Shown one piece after another: positions 27,186-34,722 of a DNA stretch of 64,000 nucleotides. Both the position numbers and the translations under genes were made by a program. The stretch spans positions 384,248-448,247 of the forward strand of contig QHXR01000001.1 in assembly GCA_003223025.1 (NCBI GenBank). The letters are read 5' to 3'. The DNA comes from Acidobacteriota bacterium. GTDB taxonomy: Bacteria > Acidobacteriota > Blastocatellia > Pyrinomonadales > Pyrinomonadaceae. Position 1 is the first letter of the stretch. Each line of letters begins with the position of its first letter. The notes below the pieces were generated by a model. The model had not been told where the DNA came from. It saw only the letters and a program-made list of their open reading frames with translations, and made no database searches.

Positions 27186-29495
27186 TCAACGCCCGAACCT
27201 AAATCGCAAACCCGCACGTGCCGTTCGAGGCGACGCGAGTGTTAGAACGGGAGTCCTTCCCGATTCGATCTTGCTGTCGAAAATATTTTCCACCGCCGCA
27301 AAGAATTCAACCTTCGGCGTCAACCGTCGCGAAAAGAAAACGTCGGCCGTTGCGAATGCGGCGAGTCGAAATAGATTCAGATCGTCATCGAACTGAGAAC
27401 TGTTCGCGCGAATCTGGACACCGAGCGTCCCGATCTTCGCCGGTGCGTATTTTAACTGCGATGCGAATTGGTGCGGTGCGACTTGCGGAACCTGCAGACC
27501 TTCCAGAGCGAGATTCGCCGGAAAATCCGTCACGCGCGAATCTACAAAAGTATAACCGCCTGAAAGCGTCAGCTCGCGCGTGATCACAAGATTCCAATCG
27601 GTTTCAAAACCGCATGCACGAGTCTCGCCGACGTTCTGCCGCTGACGCGTGATCAGTGTCGGAGTGACATTCAAGGTTACGTTCGAGACGTTTTCCGAGA
27701 TAAAAGTACAGAACATGCCGGCCCGGATATACAACCTCCGGCCAAATGCGCTGATGATCGCAGCAGCATCAAATCCGCGTGCGCGCTCCGCATGCAGATC
27801 CGCGTTCGCGAGTGTGAAGACATCGCCGACTCTAAAATTTCGATACAGCTCGTTCAACGTCGGGCGCCGAAATCCTTCGGAGTATGTCCCCGCGATCGAG
27901 AAGTTTTTCGTCGCCCGATAGAGCGCCGAGAGTCGAGGACTGAATGCGGCCTCGGATCGATCGGGAAAATCCGTCGCGGTCATCGTGCCCGAAACAAGCG
28001 AGGTCGTTCGACTGAATCCGTCGGAGTTCCTCCACCAGTCTGAGCGAAATCCGCCGCTCAAAGTCAGACGCAATCCGACCGGCACGACGATGCCGGCGAA
28101 TAGTCCGCCGGTCAGCTCGTTTCCACCGGCGTCGGTAAGTGACGCCGCGCCACCGTTGGCAAACCCGGTTTCGTCGCTGTGTCCGCGAACGCCACGCACG
28201 TCGAATCCGGCAAACATGACGACGCTCTTTTGAGTTCCGGTCCACTGTCCGGAAAAACCGGCATAGCTCGACGGCACATTTTGCAGTCGATTCAGCGTCT
28301 CGCTATTTCGATCGGGCGCGATCGCCGAGAATGTTTGATCGTAATTCTGACCTCCACCGTTCGCTCGCAGCGAGATCAGATGACGCGGCGTGAGATCCCA
28401 ATCGAAGCCGCCGGCAACATTCCACAGATCAGTCTCGTTTGTCTGTAGCGGAGTTCCGTTCTCTCTCGCCTCGTGAAAAACTTCCGCTTTGCCAAAGACG
28501 CGGCGAGTGCCGCCGAACGATCGCTCGACGAACGGAGAGATCACCCATCGTGAGACATTCGCATTCGTGTCGACGGTACCTCGTTGCGATTCGTCGACCG
28601 GAATGAACCCGTCCGTTTGAAAAAATTCTCCGGCGAATGAGCCTTTCCATTTCGGGTTTCCGGCCGAAGCGAATCCGGATACAAGCGGCGTCTGTTGTGT
28701 GCCGTATGACGTTTCGATATTTACCAGCGGCCCTGCTCGAAGCGGCAAAGTTGAGATCGCGATCGTTCCACCGATCGCCGAATTTCCATAAAGGTCAGCC
28801 GATGGTCCGCGGAGTACTTCGACCTGTGAAATCGATTCGGATGGAACACGTCCCCAGTAGACCCAACCGCCAAACGGATCGTTAAGGGGAATTCCATCCG
28901 CCATTACAAGTGCACGGCTCGCACCCGAAGCTCCGACGCCTCGAAGTGAAACTCCCTGAGTCGTCGGATTCGCCGACCGGCTTCCGGCACGACGAAAAAG
29001 TGAAAATCCCGGGATCTGGCGCAAACGATCGTCGAGCGTCGCGGCAGCGGTGACGTCGAGATCGTCTCGTCCGCGTGTGACGATGCTGGCCGCAGTGTCT
29101 TCGAGTCTCGATTCGGTACGTGTGATCGTAACGGTTCCGCTCACGGAATCAGGCAGTAGAACGATCTGCATCTCAACAGCGGCGGCCGTCAGTTCTAGGA
29201 CGGACTGTCTGAACCCCGCGGCGTCGACTATCAGCCGTCCGCGACGTTCCGTAACGTTTTCGAAAAGGAAACAGCCCGTGTCGTTCGTCGACACCGTCCG
29301 TTCGATCGCGGAGCTTCGGGCTTCGATGAATCGAATTTTTGCGTTCGCGATCGGTGCCCCGACTTGATCAAAAACGAATCCGGTTAGCGAAGTCGAACTC
29401 TGCGCAATGCACGGGCGAGCAAAGCAAATGAGACTGCAGAAGATAATTATCGCGGCACCGACCAAGCCTCGCCGGTTGATCGGACTAGTAATCAC
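27186..29495 (-). CDS. TonB-dependent receptor with N-terminal carboxypeptidase-regulatory domain
   Basis: About 769 residues. A signal peptide (GLVGAAIIIFCSLICFARPCIAQ) precedes a CarboxypepD_reg-like domain (SLTGFVFDQVGAPIANAKIRF), a plug domain (TLDDRLRQIPGFSLFRR, SLRGVGASGASRALVMADG, VEVLRGPSADLYGNSAIGG) and a 22-strand barrel ending in an aromatic-rich C-terminus (AGLRFRFGR). The GTG at 29495 is chosen because it overlaps the preceding PRC-barrel stop as GTGA, matching the spacing style of this operon; the longer ATG form (29555) would overlap by 64 nt. Its place in the alcohol dehydrogenase/oxidase operon suggests import of metal, metallophore or cofactor (inference). Confidence 0.85.
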   Translation of the reverse strand: MITSPINRRGLVGAAIIIFCSLICFARPCIAQSSTSLTGFVFDQVGAPIANAKIRFIEARSSAIERTVSTNDTGCFLFENVTERRGRLIVDAAGFRQSVLELTAAAVEMQIVLLPDSVSGTVTITRTESRLEDTAASIVTRGRDDLDVTAAATLDDRLRQIPGFSLFRRAGSRSANPTTQGVSLRGVGASGASRALVMADGIPLNDPFGGWVYWGRVPSESISQVEVLRGPSADLYGNSAIGGTIAISTLPLRAGPLVNIETSYGTQQTPLVSGFASAGNPKWKGSFAGEFFQTDGFIPVDESQRGTVDTNANVSRWVISPFVERSFGGTRRVFGKAEVFHEARENGTPLQTNETDLWNVAGGFDWDLTPRHLISLRANGGGQNYDQTFSAIAPDRNSETLNRLQNVPSSYAGFSGQWTGTQKSVVMFAGFDVRGVRGHSDETGFANGGAASLTDAGGNELTGGLFAGIVVPVGLRLTLSGGFRSDWWRNSDGFSRTTSLVSGTMTATDFPDRSEAAFSPRLSALYRATKNFSIAGTYSEGFRRPTLNELYRNFRVGDVFTLANADLHAERARGFDAAAIISAFGRRLYIRAGMFCTFISENVSNVTLNVTPTLITRQRQNVGETRACGFETDWNLVITRELTLSGGYTFVDSRVTDFPANLALEGLQVPQVAPHQFASQLKYAPAKIGTLGVQIRANSSQFDDDLNLFRLAAFATADVFFSRRLTPKVEFFAAVENIFDSKIESGRTPVLTLASPRTARAGLRFRFGR

Positions 29496-29758
29496 GTCAG
29501 TTCCGCAGTCCTTAAGACGACCTGTCCTCGAGAGAATTGTTTGACCGCCGTCCATGGAACTATCTTAACGTCTGCCTGGCGCAATCCTAAGAACTGCAGC
29601 AGGCCGTTTCGTCCGTACGCGAGCTCGGTGACGACGCGATCGTCGTGCGGAATTCCGTGCTCGGGATCCCCTGCGGAGCGAAGATCGAGCACGCGTCCGA
29701 GATACATCCCTTCTTCGTTGACGACTTTCTTCCACAAAATCTGACTTATTTTTTCCAT
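29492..29758 (-). CDS. PRC-barrel protein, 88 residues
   Basis: A compact soluble protein: ILWKKVVNEEGMYLGRVLDLRS, VVTELAYGRNGLLQFLGLRQ, VKIVPWTAVKQF. This is the PRC-barrel pattern of two half-sites around a small beta-barrel. PRC barrels occur in RimM and photosynthetic H subunits. It starts 13 nt inside the preceding PRC-like gene and ends with the GTGA overlap of the TonB receptor. Function in this operon unknown. Confidence 0.65.
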   Translation of the reverse strand: MEKISQILWKKVVNEEGMYLGRVLDLRSAGDPEHGIPHDDRVVTELAYGRNGLLQFLGLRQADVKIVPWTAVKQFSRGQVVLRTAELT

Positions 29759-30099
29759 GATGACGGCAATGAACTCACTATCCCGTATGCAGCACCCGAT
29801 CGCTCATCGAGACCGAGCTCCGCGGCTGTTGACTTGAGTTTCACCTGATGTGTGATCACGTCGACCTCGCTCCACGAAACTCGTGTGACGCGCGTGCCGA
29901 ATAATTTTCGAGAGACATATTTAAAGAATTCCGGTAGTCGCTCGCTTGCTGCTCCGTTGCCGACAAGGATCGCCGTGACCCTGAGCTCTCCGGTGTCGTC
30001 GAATTCGATATCGTCGACCTTGCCGCACAATATGTGATTGGAATCGATCACTTGCCGGTCAAGCACGTGGTCCGATAGATCGAGATCGTGAAAGCTCAT
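29746..30099 (-). CDS. PRC-barrel-like protein, 117 residues
   Basis: The likely start is 30099 (MSFHDLDLSDHVLDRQV), whose ATG overlaps the NRAMP stop as ATGA; the longer form is dismissed. The sequence has LDRQVIDSNHILCGKVDDIEFDDTGELRVTAILVG followed by VSRKLFGTRVTRVSWSEVDVI, consistent with a PRC barrel. It sits between the NRAMP-like gene and a second PRC protein. The two may act as a pair on the transporter's cytoplasmic side (speculative). Confidence 0.6.
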   Translation of the reverse strand: MSFHDLDLSDHVLDRQVIDSNHILCGKVDDIEFDDTGELRVTAILVGNGAASERLPEFFKYVSRKLFGTRVTRVSWSEVDVITHQVKLKSTAAELGLDERSGAAYGIVSSLPSSWKK

Positions 30100-31334
30100 C
30101 CTTTGCCTCCGTTCGTAATTATCAAAAGCGGGATCGCGGCAAGCGCGACCATCGACACAAGTATCAGAAAAATCCAACCGAGAATGTTCGCGAGTTTACC
30201 GTTAACGAACGGCCCCATCTCCTTCGGATCCTGTGCGACGAGCAGCATCGGAAAATATGTGAAGGGAAGTATTACGACGGCGAAGATTATCGAGTACTCG
30301 ACCACTTCGACCGGATCAACTCCGGTGAGAATGATGACGGTCGCGAGAAGGAAGATCACGATCCAGCTTAGATTGAATCGCGGCGCATCCTTCGGCGGAC
30401 GAAACTTTCCCCACGTCCAACCAAAAAAATGCGAGAGGTTGTAAGCACCCGACAGCGCATTCTCGATCGCCGCTCCGCCAAACGCAAAGAACATCCCGAC
30501 GAGTGCGGCGATCAGTCCCCACTTGCCAAGCGCGAATGCCGGCGCGAGCGCGACTCCGCCGGGAAGCTGCGGCTCGATCATCAATGGTTTGAAGAACGAC
30601 GCACCGGTGAGCACGAGAGCGATGGCGAGAACCGATCCGAACGTGAATCCGATGATGACGATGATGCGATTCAGTGTTATGTCGGATGCATTCCAGCCGT
30701 CTTCGAGTGCTCCGGCGGCGTAGAAGTATGTTTCGTACGGCAGCATGATGGAGCTCAAAAGCGCGACGGCGAAGTATGCATAGACCAGGTAATCTTTGCT
30801 CGTATCGAGTTGCGGAACATTCGGAATGAAGCCTGCTCCGACCTGCGCCCAGTCGACATTGAAGTAGAAGACGGCGACGACGAATACGATCATCATCAGT
30901 CCGAGCAGTCCGAAGACGCGCTCGATCGCCTGGAATGAAAGAAACCAGACGACGAGAAGCAAAAATACGAGAGCGAGAACGACGTAGATAAAATAATTTC
31001 CGCCGAGCAGCGTCTTTAGCAGAAGCGCGACTCCGCCGATCTCGGCAGCGCACGTTAGCAGGCTTACGCCCAATGCGGCGAGAAGCGTTGCGAGTCCGGC
31101 TGCATATCCTGCGCGTTGCCGGATCAGGAAAAACACCGGCATTTCAGTAACTGCAGCGATCCGGCCGGACATTTCTCCGTACGTAATTATTCCGATCGTT
31201 CCGAGCGCGACGATCCAAAGAAGGCTGTAGCCAAATTTCGCACCGGCGTCGACGGTGAAAACCAGTTCACCTATTTCGACGAAGCCGCCCATCGCAGTAA
31301 GAATTCCCAGAAAGATCTCGAGAGCCTTCTTCAT
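30096..31334 (-). CDS. NRAMP-like metal transporter with altered binding motifs
   Basis: A 412-residue integral membrane protein with about 11 helices and NRAMP-like ends (GYSLLWIVALGTIGIITYGEMSGRIA; ALSGAYNLSHFFGW). Canonical NRAMPs carry DPGN in helix 1 and MPH in helix 6. Here helix 1 has EIGE (GGFVEIGELVFTVDAG) and helix 6 has LPYET (SSIMLPYETYFY), so both metal-site motifs differ. NRAMP-related proteins such as the NRMT Mg2+ transporters and the Al3+ transporter Nrat1 also differ at this site, so the substrate could be an ion other than Mn2+ or Fe2+. It overlaps the upstream gene by 4 bp. Confidence 0.75.
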   Translation of the reverse strand: MKKALEIFLGILTAMGGFVEIGELVFTVDAGAKFGYSLLWIVALGTIGIITYGEMSGRIAAVTEMPVFFLIRQRAGYAAGLATLLAALGVSLLTCAAEIGGVALLLKTLLGGNYFIYVVLALVFLLLVVWFLSFQAIERVFGLLGLMMIVFVVAVFYFNVDWAQVGAGFIPNVPQLDTSKDYLVYAYFAVALLSSIMLPYETYFYAAGALEDGWNASDITLNRIIVIIGFTFGSVLAIALVLTGASFFKPLMIEPQLPGGVALAPAFALGKWGLIAALVGMFFAFGGAAIENALSGAYNLSHFFGWTWGKFRPPKDAPRFNLSWIVIFLLATVIILTGVDPVEVVEYSIIFAVVILPFTYFPMLLVAQDPKEMGPFVNGKLANILGWIFLILVSMVALAAIPLLIITNGGKG

Positions 31335-31822
31335 TTCTCGGCCTCCTTCCTGAGATTGTCTTCGAGCGCTTTCGCCAAACCGGCGAGTTGTCTTAGCTCA
31401 TCGGATTTGATGTTGTCTTTTTGGCGGGCATTCTCAAAGGTTGTATGTGCGCGATCGGCGAAAGTTTTCAACTGCTCGGCATCACTCTTCGACTCGGGCC
31501 TAACATCGGATCTCCCGAGCGTTTTACCGATGTCCTCGACCTTGTCATCGATCAACTCGATCTGTTCATGGAAAAAAGTATCGGTTAGATCTCCGTGCGA
31601 GAATTCGTCGGACAGCAGAGCTCCGGCTGCGGAGAACGAACGAATATCCCCCGCATGGATCGCGAGGCCTTCTGCATCGAGCGGCTCGTTCGACGAAACT
31701 ATAAACCATGCCGCGACGAGTGCGCAGAAGATCAAAATGCCGCCGGCTTCGATCCAGAAATCTAATTTTGCTCTTGCTCGTCTGTCCACTTTCTTACTTG
31801 ACCGCGACTCCCCACGGGCCAT
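31331..31822 (-). CDS. Small membrane-anchored protein
   Basis: About 163 residues. A very basic N-terminus (ARGESRSSKKVDRRARAK), one membrane helix (GGILIFCALVAAWFIVSS) and a helical, charged C-terminal domain with coiled-coil character. The start is uncertain: 31822 overlaps the beta-propeller gene by 29 nt, while a GTG at 31789 would sit just after its stop. It overlaps NRAMP by 4 bp (ATGA). No family recognised; it looks extracytoplasmic after the helix. Confidence 0.55.
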   Translation of the reverse strand: MARGESRSSKKVDRRARAKLDFWIEAGGILIFCALVAAWFIVSSNEPLDAEGLAIHAGDIRSFSAAGALLSDEFSHGDLTDTFFHEQIELIDDKVEDIGKTLGRSDVRPESKSDAEQLKTFADRAHTTFENARQKDNIKSDELRQLAGLAKALEDNLRKEAEK

Positions 31823-32777
31823 CTTGAGCTTCGATCGTCGCAATGACTTTTTGACTGTCGGTGTCGATCACGGAGACATTGTTCGACAATCCGTTCGCCG
31901 CATAGAGTTTCTTTCCATCGCGAGTCAATCCGATCCCCCAGACCCGCTGCCCGACCGGAACCGTCGCCAGGTGCTCGAAACTGTTCGCGTCGAAAATCGA
32001 AACGCTGTTCCCCCGACCGTTCGCGAGATAGATCCGCGATCCGTCAGGTGACACGCGAATTCCGACCGGTCCGAACGTTTCATCGAACCCGACGTGCACT
32101 GTTCTGATCACGCTATGCGTCGCGACATCGACGATCGCTATCTCCTTTGCAACTTCGGATGAAATGTATGCGCGGGTCCCGTCAGGAGAGAACGCTGCGT
32201 CGCGCGGCCGCATGCCGACCAGGAAAGTCTTGACGACCTTTTGCTGGTCGATGTCGATAACGGTGACGGTACTGCTCGTCTCGGCCATCACGTATATCCA
32301 TTTTCCATCCGGACTGATCGTCGTGCCTTCGGGCTCGATGCCGGTTACGAAAGTTGCGAGGGACTCACCCGTTTCGAGATCGGTAACGCTGGCGGTTCCC
32401 GCATCCTCGTTCGAAACAAAAAGAAGCTGCCGCTCCGAATCCACGGCGAGCTGCTCGGGATCCGATCCTGCATCGATGGACTTGATCTTTTTTCCGTTCG
32501 AAGTATCGATCACTCGGATCTCGTCATATCCTGTCGCCTTCTGATTTTTGAACGGCGCGCTGATCGCAACATATGCACGCGATCCGTCGCTGCTAAGCCG
32601 GATACCGCGCGGACGTCCGCCGACGCCGAGCGTGTCGATGACCTTGTCCGTATTAGCATCGATGACCGAGATCGTTCCCGCTCTTTCGTTGGTGACGAAC
32701 ACGACGTTCGACGATGGATATCCGCCGCACGAAGCGAGGCCAAGGGTGAACAGAATCATCAGGTGAACCGACTTCAT
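31794..32777 (-). CDS. YVTN-type beta-propeller lipoprotein
   Basis: A 327-residue protein with a lipobox (TLGLASC, Cys17) and about seven propeller blades with the YVTN/NHL pattern (FVTNERAGTISVIDANTDKVIDTL, ISPDGKWIYVMAETSSTVTVID, YAANGLSNNVSVIDTDSQKVIATIE). It resembles the 'PQQ-dependent catabolism-associated beta-propeller' family (TIGR03866-like), which fits its position in an operon with a PQQ alcohol dehydrogenase. It overlaps CtaG by 4 bp. Likely on the periplasmic face, as an electron-transfer partner or scaffold. Confidence 0.8.
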   Translation of the reverse strand: MKSVHLMILFTLGLASCGGYPSSNVVFVTNERAGTISVIDANTDKVIDTLGVGGRPRGIRLSSDGSRAYVAISAPFKNQKATGYDEIRVIDTSNGKKIKSIDAGSDPEQLAVDSERQLLFVSNEDAGTASVTDLETGESLATFVTGIEPEGTTISPDGKWIYVMAETSSTVTVIDIDQQKVVKTFLVGMRPRDAAFSPDGTRAYISSEVAKEIAIVDVATHSVIRTVHVGFDETFGPVGIRVSPDGSRIYLANGRGNSVSIFDANSFEHLATVPVGQRVWGIGLTRDGKKLYAANGLSNNVSVIDTDSQKVIATIEAQDGPWGVAVK

Positions 32778-33694
32778 ATCGACTGGTTCGCTATTCGATT
32801 CTCACGACGCAATGCGCGATTTCCGGATTCGCGGAGCCATCCCGAAAACATGATCAAAGCGGCCACGATATAAACGATTCCCGCCGGCACCCACATGATG
32901 AGGCCGCCGAGCTGCTGATCCTCGATAGGCGTCAGTCCCCACGAAGCGGTCGTTTCCGAATAGGCCGGATACCAGACGCGGGATGTCAGCGTCAAAAGCA
33001 CGCCGAGCAAACCGCTGTGTATCGAGGTTGTAAAAAGATAGAGAATGCCGGCGCCATAACTTGCAACGCCGCGGCTGCCGTAGATGATCGCCCACCAGAA
33101 GAGCAGTGCGGATCCGAAGAAGCTAGCGTGTTGTAATGTGTGAACGACATCGCTCTTGAGCGTCGCCTGGAAAAGAAACGGGATGTGCCAGATCCAGAGG
33201 GCGAGAGCGTGGACGAGCCATGCAACGAACGGCGATGTAATACGGCGCCAGAGAAACTTCAGATGCCCCTCCGAAATTGTCGAACCGATCGGTCGTCGCC
33301 ATGAATTCGGCGCGCACCACATCGCCGCGACGAACGGACGCCCGATGACAAACAGTGGAGCCGATAGCAGCATCAGGATCTCGTGCTGCAGCATATGCGC
33401 CGAAAAAAGTACTTCGCCCCACGCGTGCACCGGCGAGACAAGGGCGATGAATATCGAGAACCATCCGAACGCAAACGCCGTTGCCTCCCATTCGCTTATT
33501 CCGTGACCGCGCCCGCCCGCCTTCCAAAGATTTTTCAATCCGTTGACGTAAACGAGCGCAGAAGATGCGAGGATCACGACGACGAGCGGATCGAAACTCC
33601 ACGCGTGCCAAAGCTCGCCGAAGTCGTGCGGTTCGCCCTCGTGAGCGAAAGTCGTCGACGCGGCAACAAGTATGACGATGAATGCTGATCTCAC
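32774..33694 (-). CDS. ctaG: CtaG-type cytochrome c oxidase assembly protein (caa3_CtaG)
   Basis: About 306 residues with a signal-like N-terminus and about seven hydrophobic helices: WSFDPLVVVILASSALVYVNG, FAFGWFSIFIALVSPVHAW, SAHMLQHEILMLLSAPLFVIG, VHTLQHASFFGSALLFWWAII. The histidines in HMLQHE and HTLQHAS match the caa3 CtaG family that helps copper insertion into oxidase subunits. The GTG at 33694 overlaps the preceding stop as GTGA, so it is preferred over the ATG at 33730. It sits inside the caa3 operon as expected. Confidence 0.85.
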   Translation of the reverse strand: MRSAFIVILVAASTTFAHEGEPHDFGELWHAWSFDPLVVVILASSALVYVNGLKNLWKAGGRGHGISEWEATAFAFGWFSIFIALVSPVHAWGEVLFSAHMLQHEILMLLSAPLFVIGRPFVAAMWCAPNSWRRPIGSTISEGHLKFLWRRITSPFVAWLVHALALWIWHIPFLFQATLKSDVVHTLQHASFFGSALLFWWAIIYGSRGVASYGAGILYLFTTSIHSGLLGVLLTLTSRVWYPAYSETTASWGLTPIEDQQLGGLIMWVPAGIVYIVAALIMFSGWLRESGNRALRRENRIANQSI

Positions 33695-34068
33695 TTGTCG
33701 CACGGCACCCCCATCAATGTCGGCAGCCACTGTGCGACGATAAGCAGCGAAAAGAGAAACCCGGTCATCACTCCAATGAGCGCCATAAATCTAGACCGTG
33801 TGTGCCGGTCGCCGTCGTCTATCGCTGAAGCATTCCGGCTCCGTGTCCATTCCAACCATGCGATCGACAATCCTACGATCGAAAAGAAAAGTGCAGATAC
33901 AACGACGACGTGATTTCTTGTGAAGTTCGAGTTCGTGCATCCATACTCGCTCGACAGGTACAATGCCTGGAGTTGTGCAAGCCATGCCGCGGGCGGGAGA
34001 AGTATTCCTATCCACAGGCGAAACGCCGCACCGGCATCGATCTTTTTGGCTTCAGTCGTCGTCTCCAT
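33691..34068 (-). CDS. Small three-helix membrane protein in the caa3 operon
   Basis: A 125-residue protein with three hydrophobic segments (FRLWIGILLPPAAWLAQLQALYL, VVVVSALFFSIVGLSIAWL, FMALIGVMTGFLFSLLIVAQWL) and conserved-looking cysteines at EYGCTN and GVPCDK. The position between subunit III and CtaG suggests a role in oxidase assembly or as subunit IV. The start is 3 nt after the subunit III stop. No firm family match. Confidence 0.65.
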   Translation of the reverse strand: METTTEAKKIDAGAAFRLWIGILLPPAAWLAQLQALYLSSEYGCTNSNFTRNHVVVVSALFFSIVGLSIAWLEWTRSRNASAIDDGDRHTRSRFMALIGVMTGFLFSLLIVAQWLPTLMGVPCDK

Positions 34069-34071
34069 CGT

Positions 34072-34722
34072 TTACAGAAATCTCGGTGTCAGATAAATCA
34101 GCGGGAACAACAATATCCATATCCCGACGATCCAATACCAGTACGTCGCCGTGACCGTCAGGTCTACTGCGTGCTTTTCGTCGACACCCTTTGTGTAGGT
34201 CCAAAGAAGCAAGTAGATATCCTCGGCACACAGCACGAACAGATGCAGCATGTGCATCCCGAGGATCATCCACGTGATCGAACCGTACGCGTTGTCGTTC
34301 CATTTAAAATGCAGCGAATCGAATTCGTAATACCGGATAAAGATCGCCGCGATATTGAACGCGAGGGTGGTCGGCAGTCCGATCTTTATCCCCGTGACAT
34401 TCCCTCGCCGAGCGCTGATGTCGAGCCATATTCCCGGGGCGAGGCTGACTATAAGGACGATCAATCCGACAATCGGTAAAAAAAGATCAGGAGACGAATC
34501 ATGCAATACCGGAAATCGATCCCCGCGAACCGGAGGGAACGGATCGGTATTCATCGCGATGGTGACGTAGATAGCGACGAGAATTCCGAACATCGCGGTC
34601 TCGATAAAGAGTCCGATCGTGTTACCCCACCAAAGCGGCGATCGTTCGTCCCACTCGGTCGCCGGAAGATGCGCGACGTCGATCGATCTTGAATTCGGTT
34701 TCAATGTCTGCTCGGACGTCAT
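34072..34722 (-). CDS. ctaE: Cytochrome c oxidase subunit III
   Basis: A 216-residue membrane subunit of a heme-copper oxidase with about five helices (WWGNTIGLFIETAMFGILVAIYV, DLFLPIVGLIVLIVSLAPGIWL, WMILGMHMLHLFVLCAEDIYLL, YWYWIVGIWILLFPLIYL). The TMHLLH-type motif appears as GMHMLHLFV. Its ATG overlaps the subunit I stop as ATGA. Length fits the short bacterial form of subunit III. Confidence 0.85.
   Translation of the reverse strand: MTSEQTLKPNSRSIDVAHLPATEWDERSPLWWGNTIGLFIETAMFGILVAIYVTIAMNTDPFPPVRGDRFPVLHDSSPDLFLPIVGLIVLIVSLAPGIWLDISARRGNVTGIKIGLPTTLAFNIAAIFIRYYEFDSLHFKWNDNAYGSITWMILGMHMLHLFVLCAEDIYLLLWTYTKGVDEKHAVDLTVTATYWYWIVGIWILLFPLIYLTPRFL

Noticed and set aside
30429-30938. Long plus-strand frame inside the NRAMP-like gene
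   Set aside because: Charged, repetitive composition typical of an antisense shadow; the minus-strand frame has clear membrane helices and operon overlaps.
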